Of a stretch of 64,000 bases of DNA, positions 43,626 through 51,956 are shown piece by piece. Source of the DNA: Dehalococcoidia bacterium (GTDB lineage Bacteria; Chloroflexota; Dehalococcoidia; DSTF01; WHTK01); the NCBI GenBank assembly GCA_009377745.1, contig WHTK01000004.1, forward strand, positions 101,489-165,488. The letters run 5' to 3'. The number at the start of each line of letters is the position of its first letter. Position 1 is the first letter of the stretch. Under the pieces are notes generated by a model. That model was not told the origin of the DNA and made no database searches. It was given only the letters and a program-made list of their open reading frames with translations. The position numbers and the translations under genes are program-made.

Positions 43626-43940
43626 GTGAGCGTGCAGGGCCTGTTGGAGGAGGGCGGGACAGGCCGCGTTGAGGCCGTTAAGAAGCTGTGCTCGTCGCTG
43701 GGCGGCAAGCTGGAATCGATGTACTACGCCTTCGGGGAGACAGACGTTTACGCCACTGTTGACCTGCCGAATAACGCTGCTGCGGCGGCCCTGTCTCTTA
43801 TTGTGGGCGCTGCCGGCGAGGCGACGACGAGCGTTGTGCCGCTGCTGGCGCCGGAGGAGATTGACGACGCGGCGAAGCTGCACCCCAGCTACCGTCCGCC
43901 GGGGGTCGGGAGGCCGGCGATGGGTGGAGGGAATGTATAA
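43626..43940 (+). CDS. GYD-domain protein, start codon region disrupted
   Basis: A 104-residue reading from GTG at 43626. The core VQGLLEEGGTGRVEAVKKLCSSLGGKLESMYYAFGETDVYATVDLP, then AAAALSLIVGAAGEATTSVVPLLAPEEID, is the GYD domain. Upstream in the same frame (43590-43625) the expected N-terminus PKYLIKATYTPP is present but is preceded by TAG (43587-43589) where the family has ATG. Removing the A at 43588 would recreate ATG-CCG-AAA after GAAAGGA. So the gene lost its normal start by one base, or the assembly carries an error here. Confidence 0.8.
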   Translation: MSVQGLLEEGGTGRVEAVKKLCSSLGGKLESMYYAFGETDVYATVDLPNNAAAAALSLIVGAAGEATTSVVPLLAPEEIDDAAKLHPSYRPPGVGRPAMGGGNV

Positions 43941-44091
43941 GCCACGAGGTGTTCTCACCCAGACGGAAGAGGTGTAGACAAAACGGACGTCCTCATCCTC
44001 ACCCTCAACGGAGAGGAATTAGAGTAGCCTGCGGGATTCGTAACAAGGTAGGCGGGTTTCCAGGCACCTGTGGACTCTGAGGGAGCGAGCA

Positions 44092-44373
44092 ATGAATGAG
44101 ATGCCTTTTGCGCCGATCCAGCCTTCGGATGGCGACCTGGTAGCGCATTGCGGGCATGAGGGACGTCATCACGCCTTCAGGTTTGCGGAGCCAGTGGAGC
44201 TTCAGGAGCCCGCGAGATGCGATGACCCGGACTGCCCGAACTCGGTCTCCTGGTACGTCTGTTGCGATGAATGCATGCCCATGGCCATGAGTGGCTCCTT
44301 CCTGATTGCGTCTCACGCCAGTTGGAAAGGTGACGAACCGGAGTTCAGGTTGCCTCGCGAGAACATGAATTAA
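44092..44373 (+). CDS. Small Cys-rich protein, possible zinc site
   Basis: A 93-residue soluble protein. Cys residues occur as HCGHEGRHH, RCDDPDCPNS and VCCDECMP, enough for one zinc site. The family is unknown. GGGAG precedes the ATG. It lies between the GYD gene and the palindromic element at 44397. Confidence 0.6.
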   Translation: MNEMPFAPIQPSDGDLVAHCGHEGRHHAFRFAEPVELQEPARCDDPDCPNSVSWYVCCDECMPMAMSGSFLIASHASWKGDEPEFRLPRENMN

Positions 44374-44396
44374 CCCCGCCTTGCCGGAGACGAACC

Positions 44397-44424
44397 GTAG
44401 GGGCGCAGCATGCTGCGCCCCTAC
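44397..44424. repeat. 28-bp perfect palindrome
   Basis: GTAGGGGCGCAGCA is followed at once by its exact reverse complement TGCTGCGCCCCTAC. It lies 24 bases after the Cys-rich gene and 17 bases before the terminator stem at 44441. It looks like a small dispersed palindromic element. Confidence 0.7.
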
Positions 44425-44440
44425 GGGCGTCCGTTAACGA

Positions 44441-44477
44441 AAGAGGGAGGCCGGGTTTCACACCCGGCCTCCCTCTT
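44441..44477. terminator. Bidirectional terminator between 44092 gene and ftsH
   Basis: A 16-bp perfect stem (44441-44456 with 44462-44477) around the loop TTCAC. It lies just downstream of ftsH (minus strand) and serves both convergent units. The minus-strand read-out ends in a short T-run. Confidence 0.8.
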
Positions 44478-44515
44478 ATCTCAGGCGTCAGCCTGCTACG
44501 CCGTCAGGCTAGTGA

Positions 44516-46459
<1,944 letters not shown>

Positions 46460-46575
46460 TTGACCCCTCTACCGGAACCCAGTCCCCAATTATTTGATTC
46501 GGCTAAGCGCCGAGCCCGTTGGTTCGTTCGATTATAGCATCCGGCCTTGCCGGAGATGAGAAAGCAGCGCCTGAT

Positions 46576-46761
46576 CTAAGTTTCGGACGAGAGCACGCCG
46601 GCCTGAGCCCAGTTCTCTTTGGGCACGTCGCTAAAAATGACAATTGTGGCCTCCGGCGTCGTGTTGGCGATCTTGACGAACGCGTCCGTGATTGCCTTGG
46701 CGAGCTCCTGCTTCTGCGCATAGGTCCGCCCCGGCCACATCTCGATGTGGATGACTGGCAT
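46576..46761 (-). CDS. 4-oxalocrotonate tautomerase family protein
   Basis: A 61-residue tautomerase subunit. After Met removal the catalytic Pro1 starts PVIHIEMWPGRTYAQKQELAKAITDAFVKI, as in the family; the general length is right for the hexameric small subunit. The conserved Arg is seen in GRTYAQK. It may convert 2-hydroxymuconate-type enols or similar acids. It stands alone next to ftsH. Confidence 0.92.
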   Translation of the reverse strand: MPVIHIEMWPGRTYAQKQELAKAITDAFVKIANTTPEATIVIFSDVPKENWAQAGVLSSET

Positions 46762-46811
46762 GTCTCACTCCTTCAATAACGCTGACTTGCGCAGATCATA
46801 GCGGTAGACCC

Positions 46812-46884
46812 GTAACAAGTAACAGGCGGTAAGCAACAAGAGGTTGCCGGGCGCTTGCTCTACTTGTTCCCTGTTACTTGTTAC
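46812..46884. repeat. 14-bp inverted repeat GTAACAAGTAACAG
   Basis: GTAACAAGTAACAG (46812-46825) pairs exactly with CTGTTACTTGTTAC (46871-46884). The same 14-mer occurs again at 48101-48114. The copies sit only in intergenic DNA around the rnhB-yraN unit, suggesting a small dispersed repeat. Confidence 0.6.
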
Positions 46885-46913
46885 CCGTGACTTCGTGCTA
46901 CGATGCGGCCACT

Positions 46914-47630
46914 ATGGCGGCAGGTCCCCGTCCCACGCCGTCGATTGCTGTTGAGGAAGCCCTATGGGCCTCCAGCTACCGCTATGTGGCGGGCGTGGAC
47001 GAGGTCGGGCGCGGGCCGCTCGCGGGGCCGGTCTACGCCGCGGCCGTAATTCTGGACGCCACTGCAAGGCCGGCCTGGCTCGGCGAACTGAGGGATAGCA
47101 AGGTGCTTCAAGCCAACGATCGCGAGCGGCTGGCAGCGGCCATCCGGCAGGAGGCTTTCTCCTTCGGTCTCGGCTGGGCGTCTGTCGGCGAGATCGATGC
47201 CTGGGGCATCGCGCCCGCCAACAAGATGGCCATGGTCCGCGCCCTCGGCGCCCTCTCCGTCCGGCCCAGCATCGCCCTGATCGATGGTCCCCTGGGCATC
47301 AACCACCCCATCCCTCAGCGCACCATCGTCGATGGCGACGCGACCTGCATGTCCATAGCCGCGGCGTCCATCGTCGCCAAGGTGGCGCGCGATGCCCTGA
47401 TGTGCGATCTGGACACCATCCACCCCGAGTACGGCTTCGCCTCTCACAAGGGCTACGCCACCAGAGAGCACCTGGCGCGCCTGGAGCAGTACGGCCCCTC
47501 CATCCAGCACCGGCGCAGCTGGCTGGCCGTGCGCCGCCACGGCGGCATGGACGATGCCGGCATTCCCGCCTTCCTGCGACGCATCCCCGATCACCTGACT
47601 CGAAAGCCTGCCGTCGATGCCTCCGTTTAG
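46914..47630 (+). CDS. rnhB: Ribonuclease HII
   Basis: A 238-residue endonuclease that removes ribonucleotides from RNA-DNA hybrids. The catalytic acids are in GVDEVGRGPLAGPVYAAAVIL, then DSKVLQANDRERL and the third Asp in SIALIDGPLG-like position. KGYATREHLARLEQYGPSIQHRRSW is the typical C-terminal motif. The start is taken at the ATG preceding AAGPRPTPS; longer frames begin in repeat DNA. It overlaps yraN by 14 bases. Confidence 0.95.
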   Translation: MAAGPRPTPSIAVEEALWASSYRYVAGVDEVGRGPLAGPVYAAAVILDATARPAWLGELRDSKVLQANDRERLAAAIRQEAFSFGLGWASVGEIDAWGIAPANKMAMVRALGALSVRPSIALIDGPLGINHPIPQRTIVDGDATCMSIAAASIVAKVARDALMCDLDTIHPEYGFASHKGYATREHLARLEQYGPSIQHRRSWLAVRRHGGMDDAGIPAFLRRIPDHLTRKPAVDASV

Positions 47631-48006
47631 GACCGGGCCGCGCCGCCGCCGCTTCGGCGATTTCGGCGAGCGCGTGGCCGCTTCTCACCTCGAAGCCAAG
47701 GGCTACCAGATCCTCGAGCGCAACTGGGCCACTCGCGAGGGTGAGATCGACTTGATCGTCAGCCGCGGCAGCGACCTGATCTTCGTCGAGGTTCGAAGCC
47801 GCCAGGGCCGCTCGATGGGCACGCCGGAGGAGTCGATCACCGGCCGCAAGGCGTCTCATCTACGGGCCGCGGCCGCCGCCTACACTCAGCAGCACCCGGA
47901 CGCGCCGCCCAACCTCCGGATCGATGCCGTGGTCATCGAGCTGGACGCCAAGGGCCGCGTCCTGCGCGTCGAGCAGATCGAAAACGCCATCGAAGACGAT
48001 TCCTGA
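47617..48006 (+). CDS. yraN: UPF0102 (YraN-like) nuclease-fold protein
   Basis: A 129-residue protein of the UPF0102 family, which has a restriction-endonuclease-like fold. Landmarks are GDFGERVAASHLEAKGYQILERNWATREGEIDLIV, IFVEVRSRQGRSMGTPEESITGRKASHL and LRIDAVVIEL. The role is not firmly known; members often lie beside rnhB, as here, with the reading frames overlapping. Confidence 0.95.
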   Translation: MPPFRTGPRRRRFGDFGERVAASHLEAKGYQILERNWATREGEIDLIVSRGSDLIFVEVRSRQGRSMGTPEESITGRKASHLRAAAAAYTQQHPDAPPNLRIDAVVIELDAKGRVLRVEQIENAIEDDS

Positions 48007-48066
48007 ATCTAGGCGCTCGCAACCGAAGCCCAAACCACATCCTCAGCGCTAGCTCGTTGATCTGAA

Positions 48067-48087
48067 CCCCAGCCTTCCAGGCTGGGG
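48067..48087. terminator. Bidirectional hairpin after yraN
   Basis: A 9-bp perfect stem (CCCCAGCCT, loop TCC, AGGCTGGGG) between the convergent yraN and 48126 genes. There is no T-run, so it is a moderate call. Confidence 0.5.
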
Positions 48088-48125
48088 CATCTGCTAGCTC
48101 CTGTTACTTGTTACCTGTTACTCGC

Positions 48126-48830
48126 TCAGTACGGCCTCAGCGTTGGCAGCAGCTCCCGAAACAACGGCTCCTGCAGCTGCCAGTCCTGGCTGAGGCTGAC
48201 GATGCTCAGATGCAGGCTGAAAACCTCATTTACAGACTCGCCCTTCTGCGTCGGGATCAGCGCTTTGAAGCGGTGGATCGGCGCGTCCGGCTCAAAGACG
48301 GACTGCTCCTCCTCAAAGCGGAAGGTGTCGGAGCAGACGACAACCCCATCGGCGTCCGGCGTCTCGGCGCGCGGGTCGCAGCCCTCGAAGCTGATCGCCG
48401 GGCCCAGCACTTCGACGCTCAGGCTGATCGGCGCGATGGCCGCATGCTGGACTTCGACGGGGCTCAGGGCCAGGCCGGCGTCGTTCACCATGACGAAGTT
48501 GGCGTTGATCCGGGCCCAGTCGTCCTCGGTCGCATATTCGAGCGGCAGGATGCCGTTGCCATCGTAAAAGACCAGGTTTAGCGGCAGGCAGATCGTGTAG
48601 CGCTGGTCAACGTTATCGATGTAGCGCCAATCGGGCGGGCAGTCCTGGGGCAGGCCCTTGATCAGCGCATCCTCTGGAATAGTCTGACCGGCCTCGGTGC
48701 CGGAATCGAGCTGGCGCAGGCCCACGTAGACCAGCATGGCCACGCCGATGCCGATGAGGGCGAAGGAGGCGTAGTAACGCAGCCTGTTAAGGTCGATGTT
48801 GCGGGGCACCGCCGCCCATTCTATAACCAA
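48126..48830 (-). CDS. Single-pass membrane protein of unknown function
   Basis: A 234-residue protein with one N-terminal helix (YYASFALIGIGVAMLVYVGL, about 20-39) and a large extracytoplasmic domain. It has four Cys residues outside the membrane (DCPPDW, YTICLPLN, FEGCDP, VVVCSDT), enough for two disulfides. I recognise no family. It is divergent from the FmdB gene with about 40 bases between them. Confidence 0.7.
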   Translation of the reverse strand: MVIEWAAVPRNIDLNRLRYYASFALIGIGVAMLVYVGLRQLDSGTEAGQTIPEDALIKGLPQDCPPDWRYIDNVDQRYTICLPLNLVFYDGNGILPLEYATEDDWARINANFVMVNDAGLALSPVEVQHAAIAPISLSVEVLGPAISFEGCDPRAETPDADGVVVCSDTFRFEEEQSVFEPDAPIHRFKALIPTQKGESVNEVFSLHLSIVSLSQDWQLQEPLFRELLPTLRPY

Positions 48831-48871
48831 GAGGCGGTTTTGTTCACCCTTCCGTTATACTGTGCCTCGAA

Positions 48872-49255
48872 ATGCCGGTATACGAGTTCGCCTGCAATGC
48901 TTGCAAGTCGAAGGTCTCGATCTTCGTCCGCTCCTTCAACTCGCCCGTCGACCCGGTCTGCGACCGCTGCAGCTCTACCGACCTGCGCCGTCTGATCTCC
49001 AAAGTCGCGATCCTGCGCCCGCCGGCAGACGCCAATGCTCTCAACAAGCAGGCCCTCTTCGATGGCGTCGATTACAACGACCCGCGCTCCATCGCCCAGT
49101 GGACTCGCAACCTGCACTCCCAGCTCGGCGATGAGATCGGTCCCGAGATGGACGAGACCCTGGAGCGCTTCGAGCGCGGCGAGGGCAGCGCCGACGACTT
49201 CCTGCCGCCGGAACACGACCACGGCTCAGACTTCGGCGGCGGCGATGACGATTAG
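48872..49255 (+). CDS. FmdB-type zinc-ribbon regulatory protein
   Basis: A 127-residue protein. The N-terminal zinc ribbon has the FmdB layout: MPVYEFACNACKSKVSI, then DPVCDRCSSTDLRRLISKV. The C-terminal half is acidic and His/Gly-rich (EHDHGSDFGGGDDD) and could bind metal. Family members are small, often linked to regulation of formamidase and similar operons. The translin gene follows 28 bases later on the same strand. Confidence 0.88.
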   Translation: MPVYEFACNACKSKVSIFVRSFNSPVDPVCDRCSSTDLRRLISKVAILRPPADANALNKQALFDGVDYNDPRSIAQWTRNLHSQLGDEIGPEMDETLERFERGEGSADDFLPPEHDHGSDFGGGDDD

Positions 49256-49283
49256 CTGCCGGCTCCAACTGGACCTCTGACCA

Positions 49284-49931
49284 ATGCGACGCTTCATCCC
49301 GGAGGTAGCCCGGCTGGCTGAGGCCGCGGCGGAGATGCTCGCGGCCAAGAACTCCGCCCGCGAGGCCGCCCTCGGCCGCTGTCGCGATGCCACCCGCCTC
49401 TCCGCCAACGCCATCCGCGCCGTCCACCGCGGCGACTTCACCGAGGGCGCCGCGCTGGCCGGCCGGGCCGGCACCCTGCTCAGCGAGGCCCGCGCCGCCC
49501 TCAAAGACCACGGCGATATCCTCCACGCCGGCTTCGTCCACGATGCCGAGAAGGAGTACGCCGAGGCCCGCGTCACGCTGGCCGTGATCGCCGGCGAGGC
49601 CTCCCTGCCCCGCGCCGAGGATCTCAACGTCGGCATCGCCGCTTATCTCAATGGCCTCGGCGAGGTCGTTGGCGAGTTGCGCCGCTACCTGCTCGATCAA
49701 CTGCGTCTCGGCGAGGTGGAGCGCTGCGAGGAGTGCCTGGACGTGATGGACGAGATCTATAGCATCCTCGTCACGTTCGACTATCCCGACGCCATGACCG
49801 GCGGTCTGCGCCGCACCACCGACAACGTCCGCGGCATCCTGGAACGGACGCGAGGCGACCTCTCCGTCGCTGTGCGCCAGCGGGTGCTGGAGAAGGCTCT
49901 CGCTGACTTCGAGAAGGGTCTCGGCCGCTAG
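49284..49931 (+). CDS. Translin family protein
   Basis: A 215-residue all-helical protein matching the translin family: AIRAVHRGDFTEGAALAG, AGFVHDAEKEYAEARVTLAVI, IAAYLNGLGEVVGELRRYLLDQLRLGEVERCEECL and DEIYSILVTFDYPDAMTGGLRRTTDNVRGILERTRGDLSVA. Translins are nucleic-acid-binding octamers; bacterial and archaeal copies are less studied. It follows the FmdB gene and converges on the sortase with a four-base overlap of the coding ends. An operon with FmdB is likely. Confidence 0.9.
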   Translation: MRRFIPEVARLAEAAAEMLAAKNSAREAALGRCRDATRLSANAIRAVHRGDFTEGAALAGRAGTLLSEARAALKDHGDILHAGFVHDAEKEYAEARVTLAVIAGEASLPRAEDLNVGIAAYLNGLGEVVGELRRYLLDQLRLGEVERCEECLDVMDEIYSILVTFDYPDAMTGGLRRTTDNVRGILERTRGDLSVAVRQRVLEKALADFEKGLGR

Positions 49932-50590
49932 TTAGAGCTGCTCACGGCGTCCGGCAGGATCATCTCCGCCCGCACAATCAGACGCTTGTCGTACTCGTGG
50001 GTGCGCGTGTTGAAGGTGCCGTCGCAGGTGATCAGCGTGATGCTCGCCGCGTCCGTGGGGCCGATGATGTCCTCCACCGGCGCGTCGCTGGATGAGAAAG
50101 TCGTCGTGCTGATCACCTTGTAGCCGTAGGTCGTGCCATCGCTCAGCGCCACCTCAATCTGGTCGCCTTGCCCCACCTGTCGCAGCCGCCAGAAGATCGC
50201 GGGGCCGATCTTGGCCGAGTCCACGTGACCGGCGAAAACCGCGTTGCTGCCGAAGCTGGGGTGCGAGGTGAAGGTGTACCAGGCGACCTCCAACGGTTCG
50301 CTCGGCACCTCCATGTAGCCCTGCGCATCGACCCCCATGTGGACGATCTTGGCGTCCACGCCGATGCCGGGGATGCGTATCCGGGCCACCGGCGAGTCGT
50401 TGGGCGGTGGCTGCTCCGGCTCTGCGACCGCCGTCGGCTCCGGCGGCAGGTCTGGCTGCGGCTCCAGGATGCGCTCTTCGTCCACCTCGGCCAGCGGGAT
50501 GCGCAGCGGCTGGTTCGGTTGGTGCAGCATTATCAGCGCGCCTAGGACCAGCGCCGTTATCGAGAATGCCAGGATCGAAAAGTCACGCAT
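49928..50590 (-). CDS. Sortase (class E/F-like)
   Basis: A 220-residue membrane-anchored transpeptidase. One N-terminal helix (ILAFSITALVLGALIML) and a Pro/Glu linker lead to the sortase domain. The catalytic His is in VFAGHVDSA (about 122), Cys in ITLITCDG (about 190) and Arg in YDKRLIVR (about 203), all intact. The short SNAVFAGHVD and TLITC motifs fit class E/F enzymes. It should cut an LPxxG-type signal and attach proteins to the cell surface. The acidic LPRAG protein encoded divergently at 50832 is the obvious substrate. TATAAT at 50637-50642 (minus strand) is a likely -10 element. Confidence 0.92.
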   Translation of the reverse strand: MRDFSILAFSITALVLGALIMLHQPNQPLRIPLAEVDEERILEPQPDLPPEPTAVAEPEQPPPNDSPVARIRIPGIGVDAKIVHMGVDAQGYMEVPSEPLEVAWYTFTSHPSFGSNAVFAGHVDSAKIGPAIFWRLRQVGQGDQIEVALSDGTTYGYKVISTTTFSSSDAPVEDIIGPTDAASITLITCDGTFNTRTHEYDKRLIVRAEMILPDAVSSSN

Positions 50591-50636
50591 TGCAAATCTC
50601 TGCCGGTACTCGTGAAGCTATCCGCTTTGTCTTCGA

Positions 50637-50642
50637 TTATAG
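50637..50642 (-). promoter_or_regulatory. Likely -10 element for the sortase gene
   Basis: Minus-strand TATAAT lies 47 bases upstream of the sortase start. I do not see a strong -35, so confidence is modest. Confidence 0.4.
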
Positions 50643-50743
50643 ACGGGCGCTCGTGTGGCGCCACACCGTTACATCCTCATATATGCTCCCGTGATAGCGC
50701 ATGATCAAATTGTAAAATCTCCATGCATGGGCCGGAATTTCAA

Positions 50744-50772
50744 TTGAACCTGACCTGACGAAGGAATACTAT
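50744..50772 (+). promoter_or_regulatory. Sigma-70-type promoter for the LPRAG surface protein
   Basis: TTGAAC (50744-50749), 17 bases, TACTAT (50767-50772). It lies 60 bases upstream of the TTG start of the acidic surface protein. The match to the consensus is good. Confidence 0.6.
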
Positions 50773-50831
50773 GTGGCGAAATGGCCCCGCGGCCACACCT
50801 TACGCAAGCGTAAAGCAAGGGGAGGACCGAA

Positions 50832-51746
50832 TTGACTAAGAGGTTAAGACCAAGCATGTTGGCCGTCCTGGGCATGGCCCTGGCGGCAGCGCTCCTGGCC
50901 GTCACGGCCCAGATGAGCACGACGACTCCGGTGTTGGCTGACTATGAAGAAGGTGGCTGTACCATCGGGATCGCCAAGAACGCCTCGACGGGCGGTACGG
51001 CGATCGAGGACGAGACCTTTACCTGGATAATCTCGATCGACATTACCGAAGACGTCGATGGCGACTGCGATGATGTCGATTACGACATCGAGGACAATAT
51101 CCCCAGCGGCTTCGAGGTCACGGACTTCGATGACGGCGGTCTCGACTGCGACGGCGATTCGGATGAAGGTGACGTCGATTGTGAAGGCGATGGAGAAAAT
51201 GGCGACACCAGCATCGACATCGAGGTCCTCGTCGAGGATTGCGACGATGACGACAGCGTAACCAACGTCGCGGAGCTCTTCGTCGACGACACCCTCGAAG
51301 ATACAGCCGACGACAACGTCAGCATTGACTGTGATGATGACGAATTCGACGAAGACGAGAACGATAGCTGTAGCGACGAAGACGAAGATGAGGACGAGAA
51401 CGACGAGTTCGACGAGTTGAGTGACGAAGACGAAGACGAGGACGAAGCAGACGAGGACGACTGCGACGATGAGGATGAGGATGAAGACGAAAGCCGCGAC
51501 GAGAAAGTCGTAATCATCCAGCGCCCCATCCCGCAGGTCATCCTGCCGGCTCCCGCGCCGCGCCCCGCTCCGGCGCCGGCGCCGGCTCCGGTCGCTGTTG
51601 CCGCCCCCACCCAGGTCCAGTTGCCCCGCGCCGGTGAAGGCCCGGTCCAGCAGGACGCCAACAACAACATGCTGCCCATCGGCGCCGGCCTCCTGGTCGT
51701 TGCCGGTGTAGGCCTCGCTTACTGGCGGCTGAGCCGCTCGCGCTAA
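50832..51746 (+). CDS. Acidic surface protein with LPRAG sorting signal
   Basis: A 304-residue exported protein. The signal peptide (about 1-37) ends near VLADYEEGG. Residues about 40-160 follow the DUF11-like surface-repeat pattern (TFTWIISIDITEDV, EDNIPSGFEVTDFDD, NVAELFVDD). Residues about 160-225 are almost wholly Asp/Glu. A Pro/Ala stalk (APAPRPAPAPAPAPVAV) leads to LPRAGEG, a membrane helix (MLPIGAGLLVVAGVGLAYW) and a basic tail (RLSRSR): a complete cell-wall sorting signal. The start is TTG at 50832 with GGAGGA at 50821-50826. It is the probable substrate of the divergent sortase. The acidic region may bind calcium or other cations. Confidence 0.85.
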   Translation: MTKRLRPSMLAVLGMALAAALLAVTAQMSTTTPVLADYEEGGCTIGIAKNASTGGTAIEDETFTWIISIDITEDVDGDCDDVDYDIEDNIPSGFEVTDFDDGGLDCDGDSDEGDVDCEGDGENGDTSIDIEVLVEDCDDDDSVTNVAELFVDDTLEDTADDNVSIDCDDDEFDEDENDSCSDEDEDEDENDEFDELSDEDEDEDEADEDDCDDEDEDEDESRDEKVVIIQRPIPQVILPAPAPRPAPAPAPAPVAVAAPTQVQLPRAGEGPVQQDANNNMLPIGAGLLVVAGVGLAYWRLSRSR

Positions 51747-51764
51747 GCCAACCAGCGCACGAGA

Positions 51765-51793
51765 AAGAGAGGGCAACCTGGTTGCCCTCTCTT
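51765..51793 (+). terminator. Terminator after the surface protein
   Basis: A 13-bp perfect stem (AAGAGAGGGCAAC with GTTGCCCTCTCTT) with a three-base loop, 18 bases after the stop, followed by CTTGTGC. Confidence 0.75.
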
Positions 51794-51956
51794 CTTGTGC
51801 GCAAAGATAACCGGCTCATTCTGTAGCTTGATCCAAGGCCGGTGATTAAGTAGATTCCGCTTAACCGTTGCAGCGGTTTCTTTATATCCATGGCGTTCTA
51901 AAGGCGCTCCAATGCCGGAAGGCTTGCGAGGCCCTATCGAGCAGGGAGGTCCTTTA

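Noticed and set aside
51080..51679. Ser-rich 199-codon minus-strand frame
   Set aside because: The poly-Ser runs are the reverse reading of the GAC/GAA-rich acidic region of the surface protein.
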